Made by a program: the position numbers and the translations under genes. Below the pieces are notes generated by a model that had not been told where the DNA came from, ran no database searches, and saw only the letters and a program-made list of their open reading frames with translations. Shown here piece by piece: positions 7,452 to 15,492 of a stretch of DNA of 64,000 bases. The DNA is from Streptomyces sp. CB03234 (GTDB taxonomy: Bacteria; Actinomycetota; Actinomycetes; Streptomycetales; Streptomycetaceae), in contig NZ_LIYH01000001.1 in assembly GCF_001905885.1 (NCBI RefSeq), forward strand, positions 1,366,169-1,430,168. The letters are read 5' to 3'. The stretch's first letter is position 1, and each line of letters opens with the position of its first letter.

Positions 7452-8981
7452 GTGTCAGCAGCACAAGTCTGGAGTGTCGACCCCCGAACCGGGAAGCGGC
7501 GTGAAGAGGTTGCCGTCGAAGCCACGGCCGAGGACGTCGACCGCGCCGTACGCGCCGCGCACGCCGCCCGGGGCGCCCTCGCCGACCGCGCGGTGCGCGC
7601 CGCCTTCCTGCGTACCGCCGCCGATCTGCTCGACGGCGCGAGGGACCGGCTGGTGGCGGCCGCCGACGCCGAGACCGCACTCGGCACCCCCCGCCTGACC
7701 GGCGAACTGGCCCGTACCTGCTTCCAGTTGCGGGCCTTCGCCGACATCGTCGACGAGGGCGCCTTCCTCGGCGTGATCATCGACCACCCCGACGACACCG
7801 CCACCCCGCCCATCCCGGACCTGCGCCGCTACAAGGTGCCGCTCGGTGTCGTCGCCGTGTACTCCGCCTCGAACTTCCCCTTCGCCTTCTCCGTGCCCGG
7901 CGGCGACACCGCCAGCGCGCTCGCCGCCGGCTGCCCCGTCGTCGTCAAGGCCCACCCCGACCACCCGGCCACCTCCGAGCTGGTCGCCGCCGTCCTCGGT
8001 CAGGCCGCCGCACACCACGGCATCCCGCAGGCCGTCGTCGGCCTCGTCCACGGCTTCGACGCGGGCGTCGCGCTCGTGAAGCACCCGCTGATCGCGGCCG
8101 CCGGATTCACCGGCTCGGTACGCGGCGGGCGGGCGCTCTTCGACGCGGCGGCCGCCCGCCCCGTGCCCATCCCCTTCCACGGCGAACTCGGCTCCCTCAA
8201 CCCGGTCGTGGTCACCGAGGCGGCCGCCGCCGAGCGCGCCGAGCAGATCGGGACCGGGCTCGCCGGGTCGATGACGCTCGGGGTGGGCCAGTTCTGCGTC
8301 AAGCCGGGCCTGGTGCTGGCGCCCACCGGCGCGGACGGCGACGAACTGGTCACCTCCCTCGCCGGCGCGGTCAAGGACGTAGCCCAGGGGGTGCTCCTCG
8401 ACCACCGCATGCGGGACAACTTCGTCGCGGGCGTCGCCGAGCGCGCCGCGCTCCCCGACGTCGAGGCCCCCGTCGCCCCCGGCGCCGGCGACGAGCACAC
8501 CGTCAGCCCCGGGTTCCTGACCGTGCCCGCCGCCAGGCTGGCCACCGAGGGCGCGCACGACCTGCTGCTGGAGGAGTGCTTCGGCCCCGTCACGGTCGTC
8601 GCCCGGTACGACGGCGACGACGAGGTCGCCGCCGTCCTGTCCCGCCTCCCCGGCAACCTCACCGCCACGGTCCACCTCTCCTCGGAGGAGGCCTCCGGCG
8701 CGGGCCGCGGCGCCGAGATCCTCGCCGAACTCACCCCGCTCGCCGGCCGCGTCCTCGTCAACGGCTGGCCCACCGGCGTCGCCGTCGCCCCCGCCCAGCA
8801 CCACGGCGGCCCCTACCCGGCCACCACCTCCACCTCCACCTCCGTCGGCTCCACCGCCGTCGAACGCTGGTTGCGGCCCGTCACCTACCAGTCCACCCCC
8901 GAGGCGCTGCTCCCGCCCGAGCTGCGCGACGACAACCCGCTCGGTCTTCCCCGCCGCGTCGACGGGCGGCTGGAACACTGA
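7452..8981 (+). CDS. 2,5-dioxovalerate (alpha-ketoglutarate semialdehyde) dehydrogenase
   Basis: A 509-residue NADP-dependent aldehyde dehydrogenase that oxidises 2,5-dioxopentanoate to 2-oxoglutarate, the last step of oxidative hexarate and pentose catabolism. Catalytic residues are Cys282 (VGQFCVKPG), Glu245 (FHGELGSLN), Asn141 (SASNFPFAFS) and the cofactor Lys166. The SASNFPFAFS and GQFCVKPG versions are typical of the KGSADH group rather than of general aldehyde dehydrogenases. GTG at 7452 follows GGAAGGA. It is divergent from the IclR regulator. The upstream enzymes of such a pathway (dehydratases, dihydrodipicolinate-synthase-like lyase) are not in this window. Confidence 0.9.
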   Translation: MSAAQVWSVDPRTGKRREEVAVEATAEDVDRAVRAAHAARGALADRAVRAAFLRTAADLLDGARDRLVAAADAETALGTPRLTGELARTCFQLRAFADIVDEGAFLGVIIDHPDDTATPPIPDLRRYKVPLGVVAVYSASNFPFAFSVPGGDTASALAAGCPVVVKAHPDHPATSELVAAVLGQAAAHHGIPQAVVGLVHGFDAGVALVKHPLIAAAGFTGSVRGGRALFDAAAARPVPIPFHGELGSLNPVVVTEAAAAERAEQIGTGLAGSMTLGVGQFCVKPGLVLAPTGADGDELVTSLAGAVKDVAQGVLLDHRMRDNFVAGVAERAALPDVEAPVAPGAGDEHTVSPGFLTVPAARLATEGAHDLLLEECFGPVTVVARYDGDDEVAAVLSRLPGNLTATVHLSSEEASGAGRGAEILAELTPLAGRVLVNGWPTGVAVAPAQHHGGPYPATTSTSTSVGSTAVERWLRPVTYQSTPEALLPPELRDDNPLGLPRRVDGRLEH

Positions 8982-8986
8982 CCCCC

Positions 8987-9598
8987 ATGGATCTCAAGCT
9001 GCCCGAACTCCCCTTCCCGCTACGGGCGTACGGCCCCGACGCCGGCTGGTCCTACGAGGACGGGGTGCTCACCGGCTGGGCCGGCCCCCGCCAGGACCGC
9101 TTCGTCCCCCCGACGGGCGACGCGCTGGACCCGGTCTCCGACGCGCCGCGCCTGCTCGGCGCGGCGCCGGAGGGCGACTTCCAGCTGATCGCCCGCGTGA
9201 GGGCCGACCTGGCGGCCGCCTTCGACGCGGGCGTGCTGTACGTCCACGTCGGGGAGCGGGAGTGGGCCAAGCTCTGCCTGGAGCTGTCCCCGGACCGGCC
9301 GACCGTCTGCACGGTCGTCACCCGGGGCCACTCCGACGACGCCAACTCCTTCGTGGTGGAGGGCGACAGCGTGTGGCTGCGGGTCAGCCGCACGGGCAGG
9401 GCGTTCGCGTTCCACGCCTCGACGGACGGCGAGCACTGGACCTTCGTCCGGATCTTCGCCCTCGGCGACGAGGAGCGGGCGGGCGCGGCGCTGGTCGGGT
9501 TCATGGCCCAGTCGCCGGTGGGGGAGGGGTGCGTGGTCACCTTCGACCGGATCGCGTACCGCCCGAGCTGGCCGGACGGCCTGCGCGACGGTTCCTGA
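8987..9598 (+). CDS. DUF1349 family protein
   Basis: A 203-residue protein starting 5 nt after the dehydrogenase stop and therefore in the same transcription unit. The fold predicted from the family is a concanavalin-like jelly roll (LGAAPEGDFQLIARVRADL, then FDAGVLYVHVGEREWAKLCLE, then SPTVCTVVTRGHSDDANS-like strands). Family members are small, often linked to carbohydrate metabolism, with no established activity. No signal peptide is present. Its 3' end overlaps the tail of the reading frame of the minus-strand MFS pseudogene. Confidence 0.78.
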   Translation: MDLKLPELPFPLRAYGPDAGWSYEDGVLTGWAGPRQDRFVPPTGDALDPVSDAPRLLGAAPEGDFQLIARVRADLAAAFDAGVLYVHVGEREWAKLCLELSPDRPTVCTVVTRGHSDDANSFVVEGDSVWLRVSRTGRAFAFHASTDGEHWTFVRIFALGDEERAGAALVGFMAQSPVGEGCVVTFDRIAYRPSWPDGLRDGS

Positions 9599-10290
9599 CC
9601 CATGCCTCCCGGCCGGTACCGGACGGCCCCCGGCCGGTACCGGACGGCCCCCGGCCGGTACCGGACCGCTCCCGGCCGGTACCGGAACCCGGCGCGAGGC
9701 GGGTGGACGCGAGCGCGGTGAGCGTCATCAGTACGACGCTCAGGACGAGACTGACACGCATCCCGTGCACGAACCCCCCTGCCACCAGCGACCCGAACAC
9801 CGCGATGCTCAAGGCCCCCGCCGTCTGCCGCACCGCGTTCAGCAACCCGGCCGCCGTACCCGCCCGTTCCGCGGGGACCGCTTCCATCATCGCGGCGATC
9901 AGCGGTGGCAGGGCGAGGCCGCAGCCCAGCGCGAGGGGCACCAGCAGCACGGCCACCAGGGCGAGGGGCGTGGCGTCGTCCACGTACAGCGGGAGCAGCA
10001 GCATCCCGGTGATCGCGACGACCTGGCCCGCCACGATCGGCAGCCGGGCACCGTGCCGCGCGGCGACCTTCGCGGACAGCACGTTCACGGCCGCGAGGAG
10101 CCCCGTCATCGGCAGGGACATCAGCCTCGCGCCCAGCGGTGAAAGCCCCCGCACCTGCTGGAAGAAGAGGCTGAAGACGAACACCATGCCGTAGAAGGCG
10201 ACGCTCGCCGCCGACCCGGCCGCCACCGCCACCGCCACCGTCGTGGACCGGAACAGCCCCAGCGGCACCACCGGATGCGGGTGCGGCCGC
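9537..10290 (-). pseudogene. MFS drug exporter, C-terminal half only
   Basis: On the minus strand the sequence from about 10290 down encodes the second half of a DHA2-type major facilitator: PHPVVPLGLFRS, a membrane pair, FQQVRGLSPLGARL, then GLALPPLIAAMMEAVPAERAGTAAGLLNAVRQTAGAL, a hallmark of this family. About seven of the usual fourteen helices are present. Nothing upstream encodes the N-terminal half: at 10275-10290 the sequence passes directly into an AraC-type regulator fragment on the other strand. The C-terminal tail contains a 21-bp tandem repeat and runs to a stop at 9537, overlapping the DUF1349 gene. It cannot be a working transporter. Confidence 0.8.
9611..9685. repeat. 21-bp tandem repeat, four copies
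   Basis: The core GGCCGGTACCGG recurs at 9611, 9632, 9653 and 9674, exactly 21 nt apart, joined by ACGGCCCCC-type spacers. Because the period is a multiple of three, it lengthens the tail of the MFS pseudogene frame as a seven-residue repeat. It looks like a minisatellite produced by slippage, not an attachment site. Confidence 0.85.
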
Positions 10291-10580
10291 TCACCCTGAA
10301 CGACCTGGCACGGCACGCGGGCGTCAGCGTCCGCACCCTCACTCGCCGCTTCCACGCCGAGAGCGGCATGAGCCCCCTGCAGTGGCTGCTCCACCAGCGC
10401 GTCGAGCGCGCCAGGGAACTCCTGGAGACCACCGAACTCCCCATGGACCAGGTCGCCCGGGCGTGCGGCCTCGGCACCGCCGACTCGCTGCGCGCCCACA
10501 TGGTGCGCCGCACCGGCCTGACCCCGAGCGCCTACCGCGCCACCTTCACCCGCCTCGCAACCACCCCCGGGCCCCGGTAG
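10275..10580 (+). pseudogene. GlxA/AraC-family regulator, C-terminal DNA-binding half only
   Basis: This encodes the AraC-type double helix-turn-helix (PLTLNDLARHAGVSVRTLTRRF, then LLETTELPMDQVARACG and LRAHMVRRTGLTPSAYRATF). Those are the last 95 or so residues of GlxA-like regulators, whose N-terminal DJ-1/PfpI-like domain is absent. It starts exactly where the truncated MFS gene ends on the other strand. An ATG at 10275 could yield a 101-residue DNA-binding fragment, but no ribosome site precedes it. The two remnants look like a divergent regulator/exporter pair whose shared 5' ends and promoter were deleted. Confidence 0.75.
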
Positions 10581-10678
10581 TGGCGCTCCGGCTCGCCGTC
10601 ACCGCGCCGTGAGGTTCCGGGCCCGATCGCGGCGTAACGTGACGAACAAGATTAAAGCGTGCCTTTCTGAGGAGGACC

Positions 10679-11755
10679 ATGACGACCCCGGACGTTGCCC
10701 GCCAGGAGGCCTTCACCGAGCTGATGGTCGACGTGCTGAACAAGGGGGTGCTGGCCCTCCTCATCAGCGTCGGCCACCAGACCGGCCTGTTCGACACCAT
10801 GAGCGCCCTGCCTCCCGCCACCAGCGCCGGCATCGCCCAGGCGGCGGACCTCGACGAGCGGTACGTACGCGAGTGGCTCGGCGGGATGGTCGTCGGCGGC
10901 ATCGTGGAGTACGAGCCGGACGGCGCGACGTACACGCTGCCGCCCGAGCACGCCGCCTCGCTCACCACGGCCGCCGGGCCCGACAACCTCGCCGGGATGA
11001 TGCCCTACATCGCCCTGATGGGCGAGGTGGAGCAGCAGGTCGTCGCGTCCTTCCGCGACGGCGGCGGCGTCCCGTACGAGGCGTACCCCCGCTTCCAGGC
11101 GCTCCAGGCCCAGGAGACGGCCCGTGTGTACGACGCGGCCCTCGTCGACACGATCGTCCCGCTGGTCCCGGGCCTCACCGAGCGGTTGCGCGACGGCATC
11201 GACGTCCTGGACGTGGGCACCGGCCAGGGCCACGCCCCGCTCGTCCTGGCCCAGGCATTCCCACGCAGCCGCTTCCACGGCCTCGACCGGTCGGAGGACG
11301 GCATCGCGGCCGCCCGCCGGGAGGCCGAGCGGCTCTCCCTGGACAATCTCCGCTACACGGTGGCCGACTCCACCGAGATCCCCGGCCGGTACGACCTGAT
11401 CACCGCCTTCGACGTCATCCACGACCTGGCCCGGCCGCAGCAGACCCTCGACGCCATCGCCGCGTCCCTCCGCGACGGCGGGACCTTCCTGATGGGCGAC
11501 ATCGCCGCCTCCAGCAACCTGGAGGAGAACGTCGACCACCCCTTCGGACCCGCCCTCTTCGGCTTCTCCGTCTTCTACTGCATGACCACCTCCCTGAGCA
11601 CCGGCGGCGCCGGCCTCGGCACGGTCTGGGGCGAGCAGACCGCCCGCCGCATGCTGGGCGAGGCGGGCTTCACGGACATCCAGGTCCGGTCGGTCGAAGG
11701 GGACCCGCTCAACGTCTACTACGTGGCCACCACCGCCACCACCGCCCCCGCCTAG
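10679..11755 (+). CDS. SAM-dependent methyltransferase with N-terminal winged helix
   Basis: A 358-residue protein. Residues 10-95 form a winged-helix-like dimerisation region (LINVGHQTGLFDTMS-type, then VREWLGGMVVGGIVEY). Residues 150-350 form a class I methyltransferase with motif I VLDVGTGQG at 176-184 and the acidic end of strand two in FHGLDRSEDG. This layout is common in actinobacterial proteins related to mycobacterial Rv-type methyltransferases; no substrate is known. ATG at 10679 follows GAGGAGG at 10668-10675, an excellent ribosome site. It ends tail to tail with the next gene, their stop codons overlapping by 4 nt. Confidence 0.85.
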   Translation: MTTPDVARQEAFTELMVDVLNKGVLALLISVGHQTGLFDTMSALPPATSAGIAQAADLDERYVREWLGGMVVGGIVEYEPDGATYTLPPEHAASLTTAAGPDNLAGMMPYIALMGEVEQQVVASFRDGGGVPYEAYPRFQALQAQETARVYDAALVDTIVPLVPGLTERLRDGIDVLDVGTGQGHAPLVLAQAFPRSRFHGLDRSEDGIAAARREAERLSLDNLRYTVADSTEIPGRYDLITAFDVIHDLARPQQTLDAIAASLRDGGTFLMGDIAASSNLEENVDHPFGPALFGFSVFYCMTTSLSTGGAGLGTVWGEQTARRMLGEAGFTDIQVRSVEGDPLNVYYVATTATTAPA

Positions 11756-12228
11756 AACCAGGCGGCCTTGACCACGGCATGGCCGGCCGAGGCTGTGCGC
11801 CGGTAGAAGGCGCACAGGTCCCGGTGGTGGCCGAGGAGTATCTCCTTCACCACCGCCTCGTCCCACCCGGCGAACACCGCGCGTATCTTGTCCCCGGCCG
11901 TCTCCCACAGGGCCTCGAACGACGCACCGGCGAGGAAGTCCGCCGCCGACCGCACCTGGTCCGGCGGGAGGACGAGGAAGGGTGGCCGGTCACCGTCGGG
12001 ATACTCGACCGGGCGGCCGCCGTATACGGGCAGCTCCCGGTCCACGCACCCGGCCGTGGCGTAGAGCTGGTCGACAAGGCCGAAGTCCTTCTCGATGGAC
12101 GTGGCGAGGCCCGCCCGGTACTCGGCGGGATGGTCGTCCCAGGCCGCGGACATGAACGACTCCAGCCAGGCGAGGTCGTCCCGTACATCGCCTTCCGGCA
12201 CGGCACGGAAATGCAGGTGATAGCTCAC
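11752..12228 (-). CDS. DUF1877-like protein
   Basis: A 158-residue soluble protein. The C-terminus (FAGWDEAVVKEILLG, then LCAFYRRTASAGHAVV) resembles the end of the DUF1877/YfbM family, in which FYRRAAAEGHAV-type endings are characteristic; the rest is less clear. GTG at 12228 is chosen because SYHLHFRAV is a typical beginning and conservation stops upstream. Its stop overlaps the methyltransferase stop. No function is known for the family. Confidence 0.6.
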   Translation of the reverse strand: MSYHLHFRAVPEGDVRDDLAWLESFMSAAWDDHPAEYRAGLATSIEKDFGLVDQLYATAGCVDRELPVYGGRPVEYPDGDRPPFLVLPPDQVRSAADFLAGASFEALWETAGDKIRAVFAGWDEAVVKEILLGHHRDLCAFYRRTASAGHAVVKAAWF

Positions 12229-12328
12229 GGCAGCGCCCTTTCGATCAGTACACCGACCGTATCGGCCACCACTGACACCGCGTGCGCATCCGTACGCAAT
12301 CCGCAAGCACAGGAGGCGAGGTATCGCG

Positions 12329-12889
12329 ATGGGAAAGATCGTCTTGTTCATGTCGGTGTCCCTGGACGGCTTCATGGAGGGGCCGCACCGTGAGCTCGAC
12401 TGGCACCGGGTCGACGACGAACTGCACAGCCACTTCAACGAGCAGCTCGCGGGCATGGGCGCCTTCGTCGAGGGGCGCGTCACCTACGAGCTGATGGAGG
12501 GGTTCTGGTCGACGGCCGACTCCGATCCCGCCATCACCGGGCCCATGCGGGAGTTCGCCGGGATCTGGCGGGAGAAGCCCAAGTACGTGTTCTCCAGCAC
12601 CCTGCAGGAGGCCGGCGGGAACGCCACCGTCATCCGGGACGTGGACCCCGAGGACATCGCGGCGCTGAAAACGCACCATCCGGGCGGCCTGGCGCTCGGC
12701 GGCGCCGACCTCGCCGCCGCGTTCAGGCGGCACGACCTGATCGACGAGTACCGCGTCTACGTCCACCCCGTCCTCATCGGCCGGGGCAAGCCCCTGTTCC
12801 AGGACGCGGACACCGAGACCGGCCTGCGGCTCGTCGAGACGCGGGCCTTCGGCAACGGGGTGGTGCTCCTGAGGTACGAGCGGGAATGA
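12329..12889 (+). CDS. Dihydrofolate reductase / RibD C-terminal-like protein
   Basis: A 186-residue NADPH-dependent reductase-fold protein of the YyaP/RibD-C group. It has the opening IVLFMSVSLDGFMEG with the conserved SLDG, the central PKYVFSSTL, GGLALGGADLAAAF (the nucleotide-binding GGxxL segment) and HPVLIGRGKPLFQD near the C-terminus. Such stand-alone proteins are common in Streptomyces and are rarely true DHFRs; the substrate is unknown. The start follows GGAGGCGAGG. It lies divergent to the DUF1877-like gene and convergent with the broken methyltransferase gene. Confidence 0.85.
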   Translation: MGKIVLFMSVSLDGFMEGPHRELDWHRVDDELHSHFNEQLAGMGAFVEGRVTYELMEGFWSTADSDPAITGPMREFAGIWREKPKYVFSSTLQEAGGNATVIRDVDPEDIAALKTHHPGGLALGGADLAAAFRRHDLIDEYRVYVHPVLIGRGKPLFQDADTETGLRLVETRAFGNGVVLLRYERE

Positions 12890-12942
12890 TCCCCGCCCAC
12901 GCGGCTCGGGGAGACCGCTTGGACGGGGCGAAGGGGCAGTGG

Positions 12943-13573
12943 CTACGGCCTGGTGGCGCGAGCGATCAGGGTGCCGATGTGACCGGGCGTGGGAGCGTCG
13001 AGGATCTGTACGTCCGGATCCGTGAACCCGGCTTCGAGCAGGAAGCCGGCCCACCTGCGCGGGGTGTAGCCCTACCGATACCTGTACATGCCCTGTGGGC
13101 CGTACGCCCCGGGAATGGCGGGCGGGTGGGAGAACGCGAAGATGCCACCGGGGTTGAGTCGCTGCGCGACGAGCGGCAGGAGCTTGGCGGGATCGGCGAG
13201 CCAGTCCGCGCCGAAGACGGAATGGATGGCGTCGTACGTCTCGGTGCTCTCGCGGAGATGGTCCAGGACTTCGGCACATACGAATCGCGCCCCCAACGGT
13301 CCCCACCGCTCGATGGCGTTCGCCACCATGAGGGCGAGAGGTCCAGGCCGGTCATCTTGACCCCCTGCTGTGCCAGGTAGGCGAGTGCCCGCCCGGTGCC
13401 GCATCCGATTTCGAGGGCGGTTGTCGGCGTGCCGAGAATTTCGGGCCCGGGCCGTGGCCGGAGTACTGGGTCCAGCAGAACACGGGGTCGGGCTCGAACA
13501 TCGTGTTCTTCGTGCTCTCGGCGAAGGCGTCCCAGAGTTCGCGTTCGGCGTCGATGTCGTGTCGTGCGGGCAA
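12943..13573 (-). pseudogene. Class I methyltransferase gene broken by two frameshifts and a stop
   Basis: Pieces of one methyltransferase read in turn on the minus strand. ELWDAFAESTKNTMF starts near 13550. After a frameshift near 13440 comes PEILGTPTTALEIGCGTGRAL, which carries motif I. After another frameshift near 13350 comes MVANAIERWGPLGARFVC, AIHSVFGADWLADPAKLL and GGIFAFSHPPAIPG. An in-frame TAG at 13072-13074 follows GMYRYR, and the last part (YTPRRWAGFLLEAGF, then GHIGTLIARATRP) ends at TAG 12943-12945. The segment between FSHPPAIPG and YTPRRW is much shorter than usual, which suggests an internal deletion as well. Confidence 0.8.
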
Positions 13574-13727
13574 CGGGCTTTCCTGGCTGTGGGGGTGGCA
13601 GGAACATCAATGCCGGATCAGCGGCAGTCGGGGACCTTGTCGTCACACGGCGACGTGGGGGCGGTGGCGGGCTGTGGTGTGGACGGGGCGTGTTGACCCG
13701 GGCGTTGCCCGCGCGCAGGGTAGGGGC

Positions 13728-14771
13728 ATGGAAACCCCTCTCGGCGGCGACGAGTTCGCGCCCGCGCAGACGTACGTGGACACTTCCCGCTGCGGGCTGC
13801 TGCCCCGGCGTACCGTGGCCGCCGTGACGGCACTGGCGGAGGGGGTCGCCGCGGGGACGGCGGGCGGGTCGGGGAGTTTCGAGGCCGTGGACGGGGCGCG
13901 GCGCGGGTTCGCGCGGGTGGTGGGGGTGGGCGTGGACCGGGTCGCGGTGGGCAGTTCGGTCGCCGTCCATGTGGGGCTGGTGGCGAACTCGTTGCCGGCC
14001 GGGGCGGAGGTGCTGTTCGTGGACGGCGACTTCGGCTCGCTGATCACGCCGTTCGCGGTGCGCGGGGACCTCAAGGCGCGGTTCGTGCCGCTGGAGGACC
14101 TGGCGGACGCGGTACGGCCCGGGACGGCGCTCGTTGCTTTCTCGGCCGTCCAGTCGGCGGACGGGCGCGTCGCCGACCTGGCCGCGGTACGGGAGGCGGC
14201 GGCCGCGCACGGGGCCCGCACGCTTGTCGACGCGAGCCAGGCGGCCGGGTGGCTGCCGCTGGACGCGGGGGCGTACGACTACACCGTGACGGGGGCGTTC
14301 AAGTTCCTGATGTGCCCGCGGGGCGCGTCGTTCCTCACCGTCACCGAGCAGGCCCAGGAGTCCCTGGTGCCCATCCACGCGGGCTGGTTCGCCGCCGACG
14401 ACCTGAGCGATCCGTACGGTCCGGCCGCCCGGCTCGCCGACACCGCCCGCCGCTTCGACGAGCCGCCCGCGTTCCTGTCGTACCACGGTGCCGAGCAGTC
14501 TCTGGCGCTCCTCGGCGAGATCGGCGTCGACGCCGTGCACGCCCACGACACGGCGCTCGCCGCCCGCTTCCGTGACGGCCTGGTCCGCCTCGGCCACCAC
14601 CCGGTGCCGGGCGAGTCGGCCATCGTCGCCGTCCCGGGCCTGGGTGGGCGGCAGCCCGAGCTGGCGGCGGCGGGCGTCGCCGTTTCGGCCCGCGCCGGCA
14701 ACCTCCGTGCCGCCTTCCACCTCTACAACTCGGCCGCCGACGTGGACCGCGTGCTGGACGTCCTGTCCTGA
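13728..14771 (+). CDS. Class V aminotransferase-fold PLP enzyme
   Basis: A 347-residue pyridoxal-phosphate protein of the cysteine-desulfurase/kynureninase superfamily. Asp168 (LVDASQAAGW) would hold the pyridine nitrogen and Lys192 (VTGAFKFLMCPRG) the cofactor. The reaction could be an aminotransferase, lyase or desulfurase one; no active-site loop Cys typical of desulfurases is evident in the C-terminal part, so a kynureninase-like or aminotransferase role is more likely. ATG at 13728 follows a GGGTAGGGG stretch. The last 49 nt overlap the 3' end of the convergent MarR gene. Confidence 0.8.
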   Translation: METPLGGDEFAPAQTYVDTSRCGLLPRRTVAAVTALAEGVAAGTAGGSGSFEAVDGARRGFARVVGVGVDRVAVGSSVAVHVGLVANSLPAGAEVLFVDGDFGSLITPFAVRGDLKARFVPLEDLADAVRPGTALVAFSAVQSADGRVADLAAVREAAAAHGARTLVDASQAAGWLPLDAGAYDYTVTGAFKFLMCPRGASFLTVTEQAQESLVPIHAGWFAADDLSDPYGPAARLADTARRFDEPPAFLSYHGAEQSLALLGEIGVDAVHAHDTALAARFRDGLVRLGHHPVPGESAIVAVPGLGGRQPELAAAGVAVSARAGNLRAAFHLYNSAADVDRVLDVLS

Positions 14772-15370
14772 GTGCCGGGACAGCCGGCGGCCTCGCCGCA
14801 CAGGTTGGCCTCCACCTTGCCCAGCAGCCGTGCCAGCTCGGCGCGCTCCGGCGCGTCGAGCCCGGCGAGCGTGTGCTCCTCCAGGCCGGCCCAGGCGCCG
14901 CTGACCTGCGCGTGCAGCGAGCAGCTGGCGCCGGTGGCCTCGACGAGGACCGCCCGCCGGTCGGCGGGGTCGGGTGAGCGGCGTACGTGTCCGGTCTGCT
15001 CCAGCCGCTGGAGCATCTTGGTGACCGTCGACGGGTCGAGGTCCACGACCTTGATCAGCTCCGACTGGCGGACCGGCCCCGCGTCCCAGAGGTACATCAT
15101 CACGAACTCCTGGCCCGGGTAGATCCCGGCCGCCTTCAGGAACTTGCCGGCCGTGATGCGGTGCAGCCGGGCCACCCGCGCCAGGGTGTGGCTGATGGGG
15201 CCGCCGCGTGCCGCCGAGGGCAGCGCGTCGGGGCACAGCGCGTCCGGCCGCAGTGCGTCGGGCCGCAGTGCCTCAGGGGGCAGTGCGTCGGGGGACAGCG
15301 CGCCGGGGGGCAGCGCGTCGGTACAGGCGGCGGTCTCGGCGCCCGCCTCGGAGTGCTGGGGGGCTGACAT
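14723..15370 (-). CDS. MarR-family regulator with repetitive N-terminal tail
   Basis: A 215-residue protein, longer than the usual 140-160 because of a 50-residue low-complexity N-terminus made of seven five-residue units (pattern xPDAL). The winged-helix core is at about 60-165 (HRITAGKFLKAAGIYPGQEFVMMYLW, then SELIKVVDLDPSTVTKMLQRLEQTGHVRR, then the wing DPADRRAVLV). ATG at 15370 has AAGGAGA at ideal spacing, so the repeat is really translated. The divergent neighbour is an Old Yellow Enzyme gene, a classic MarR target pair. Two matching inverted sites lie between them. Confidence 0.88.
   Translation of the reverse strand: MSAPQHSEAGAETAACTDALPPGALSPDALPPEALRPDALRPDALCPDALPSAARGGPISHTLARVARLHRITAGKFLKAAGIYPGQEFVMMYLWDAGPVRQSELIKVVDLDPSTVTKMLQRLEQTGHVRRSPDPADRRAVLVEATGASCSLHAQVSGAWAGLEEHTLAGLDAPERAELARLLGKVEANLCGEAAGCPGTQDRTSSTRSTSAAEL
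15219..15323 (-). repeat. 15-bp tandem repeat inside the MarR gene, seven copies
   Basis: Seven consecutive 15-nt units of the form GGCAGYGCGTCGGGS run from 15219 to 15323. They encode the xPDAL repeat of the MarR N-terminal tail and differ from one another by one to three substitutions. Confidence 0.85.
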
Positions 15371-15414
15371 CGGGGTCTCCTTGTGGGCGTCCGGATGACG
15401 ATTCCAATTTTACC

Positions 15415-15471
15415 TTGGTCGGCCAACGAATGCGCTACAGTGGCGTCAGGCAGAAATGCTTGGCCGACCAC
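15415..15471. promoter_or_regulatory. Paired MarR operator candidates between divergent genes
   Basis: TTGGTCGGCCAA at 15415-15426 and TTGGCCGACCAC at 15460-15471 are reverse complements of one another over 11 bases, and each is itself nearly palindromic. The first overlaps probable -10/-35 elements for both directions (TAAAAT on the minus strand at 15407-15412; TACAGT on the plus strand at 15436-15441). This is a standard arrangement for autoregulation plus control of the reductase. Confidence 0.55.
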
Positions 15472-15492
15472 ATATGTTCTGGGAGCCTTACG

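Noticed and set aside
9611..9685. Phage or plasmid attachment site suggested by repeated GGTACC
   Set aside because: No integrase or tRNA gene nearby; strict 21-nt periodicity points to slippage.
10275..10580. Functional small AraC-type regulator
   Set aside because: Lacks the sensor domain and a ribosome site, and abuts another truncated gene; treated as a remnant, though a DNA-binding fragment cannot be wholly excluded.
12966..15236. 756-residue minus-strand frame spanning several genes
   Set aside because: It only strings together out-of-frame parts of the MarR gene, the antisense of the aminotransferase gene, and one frame of the broken methyltransferase.
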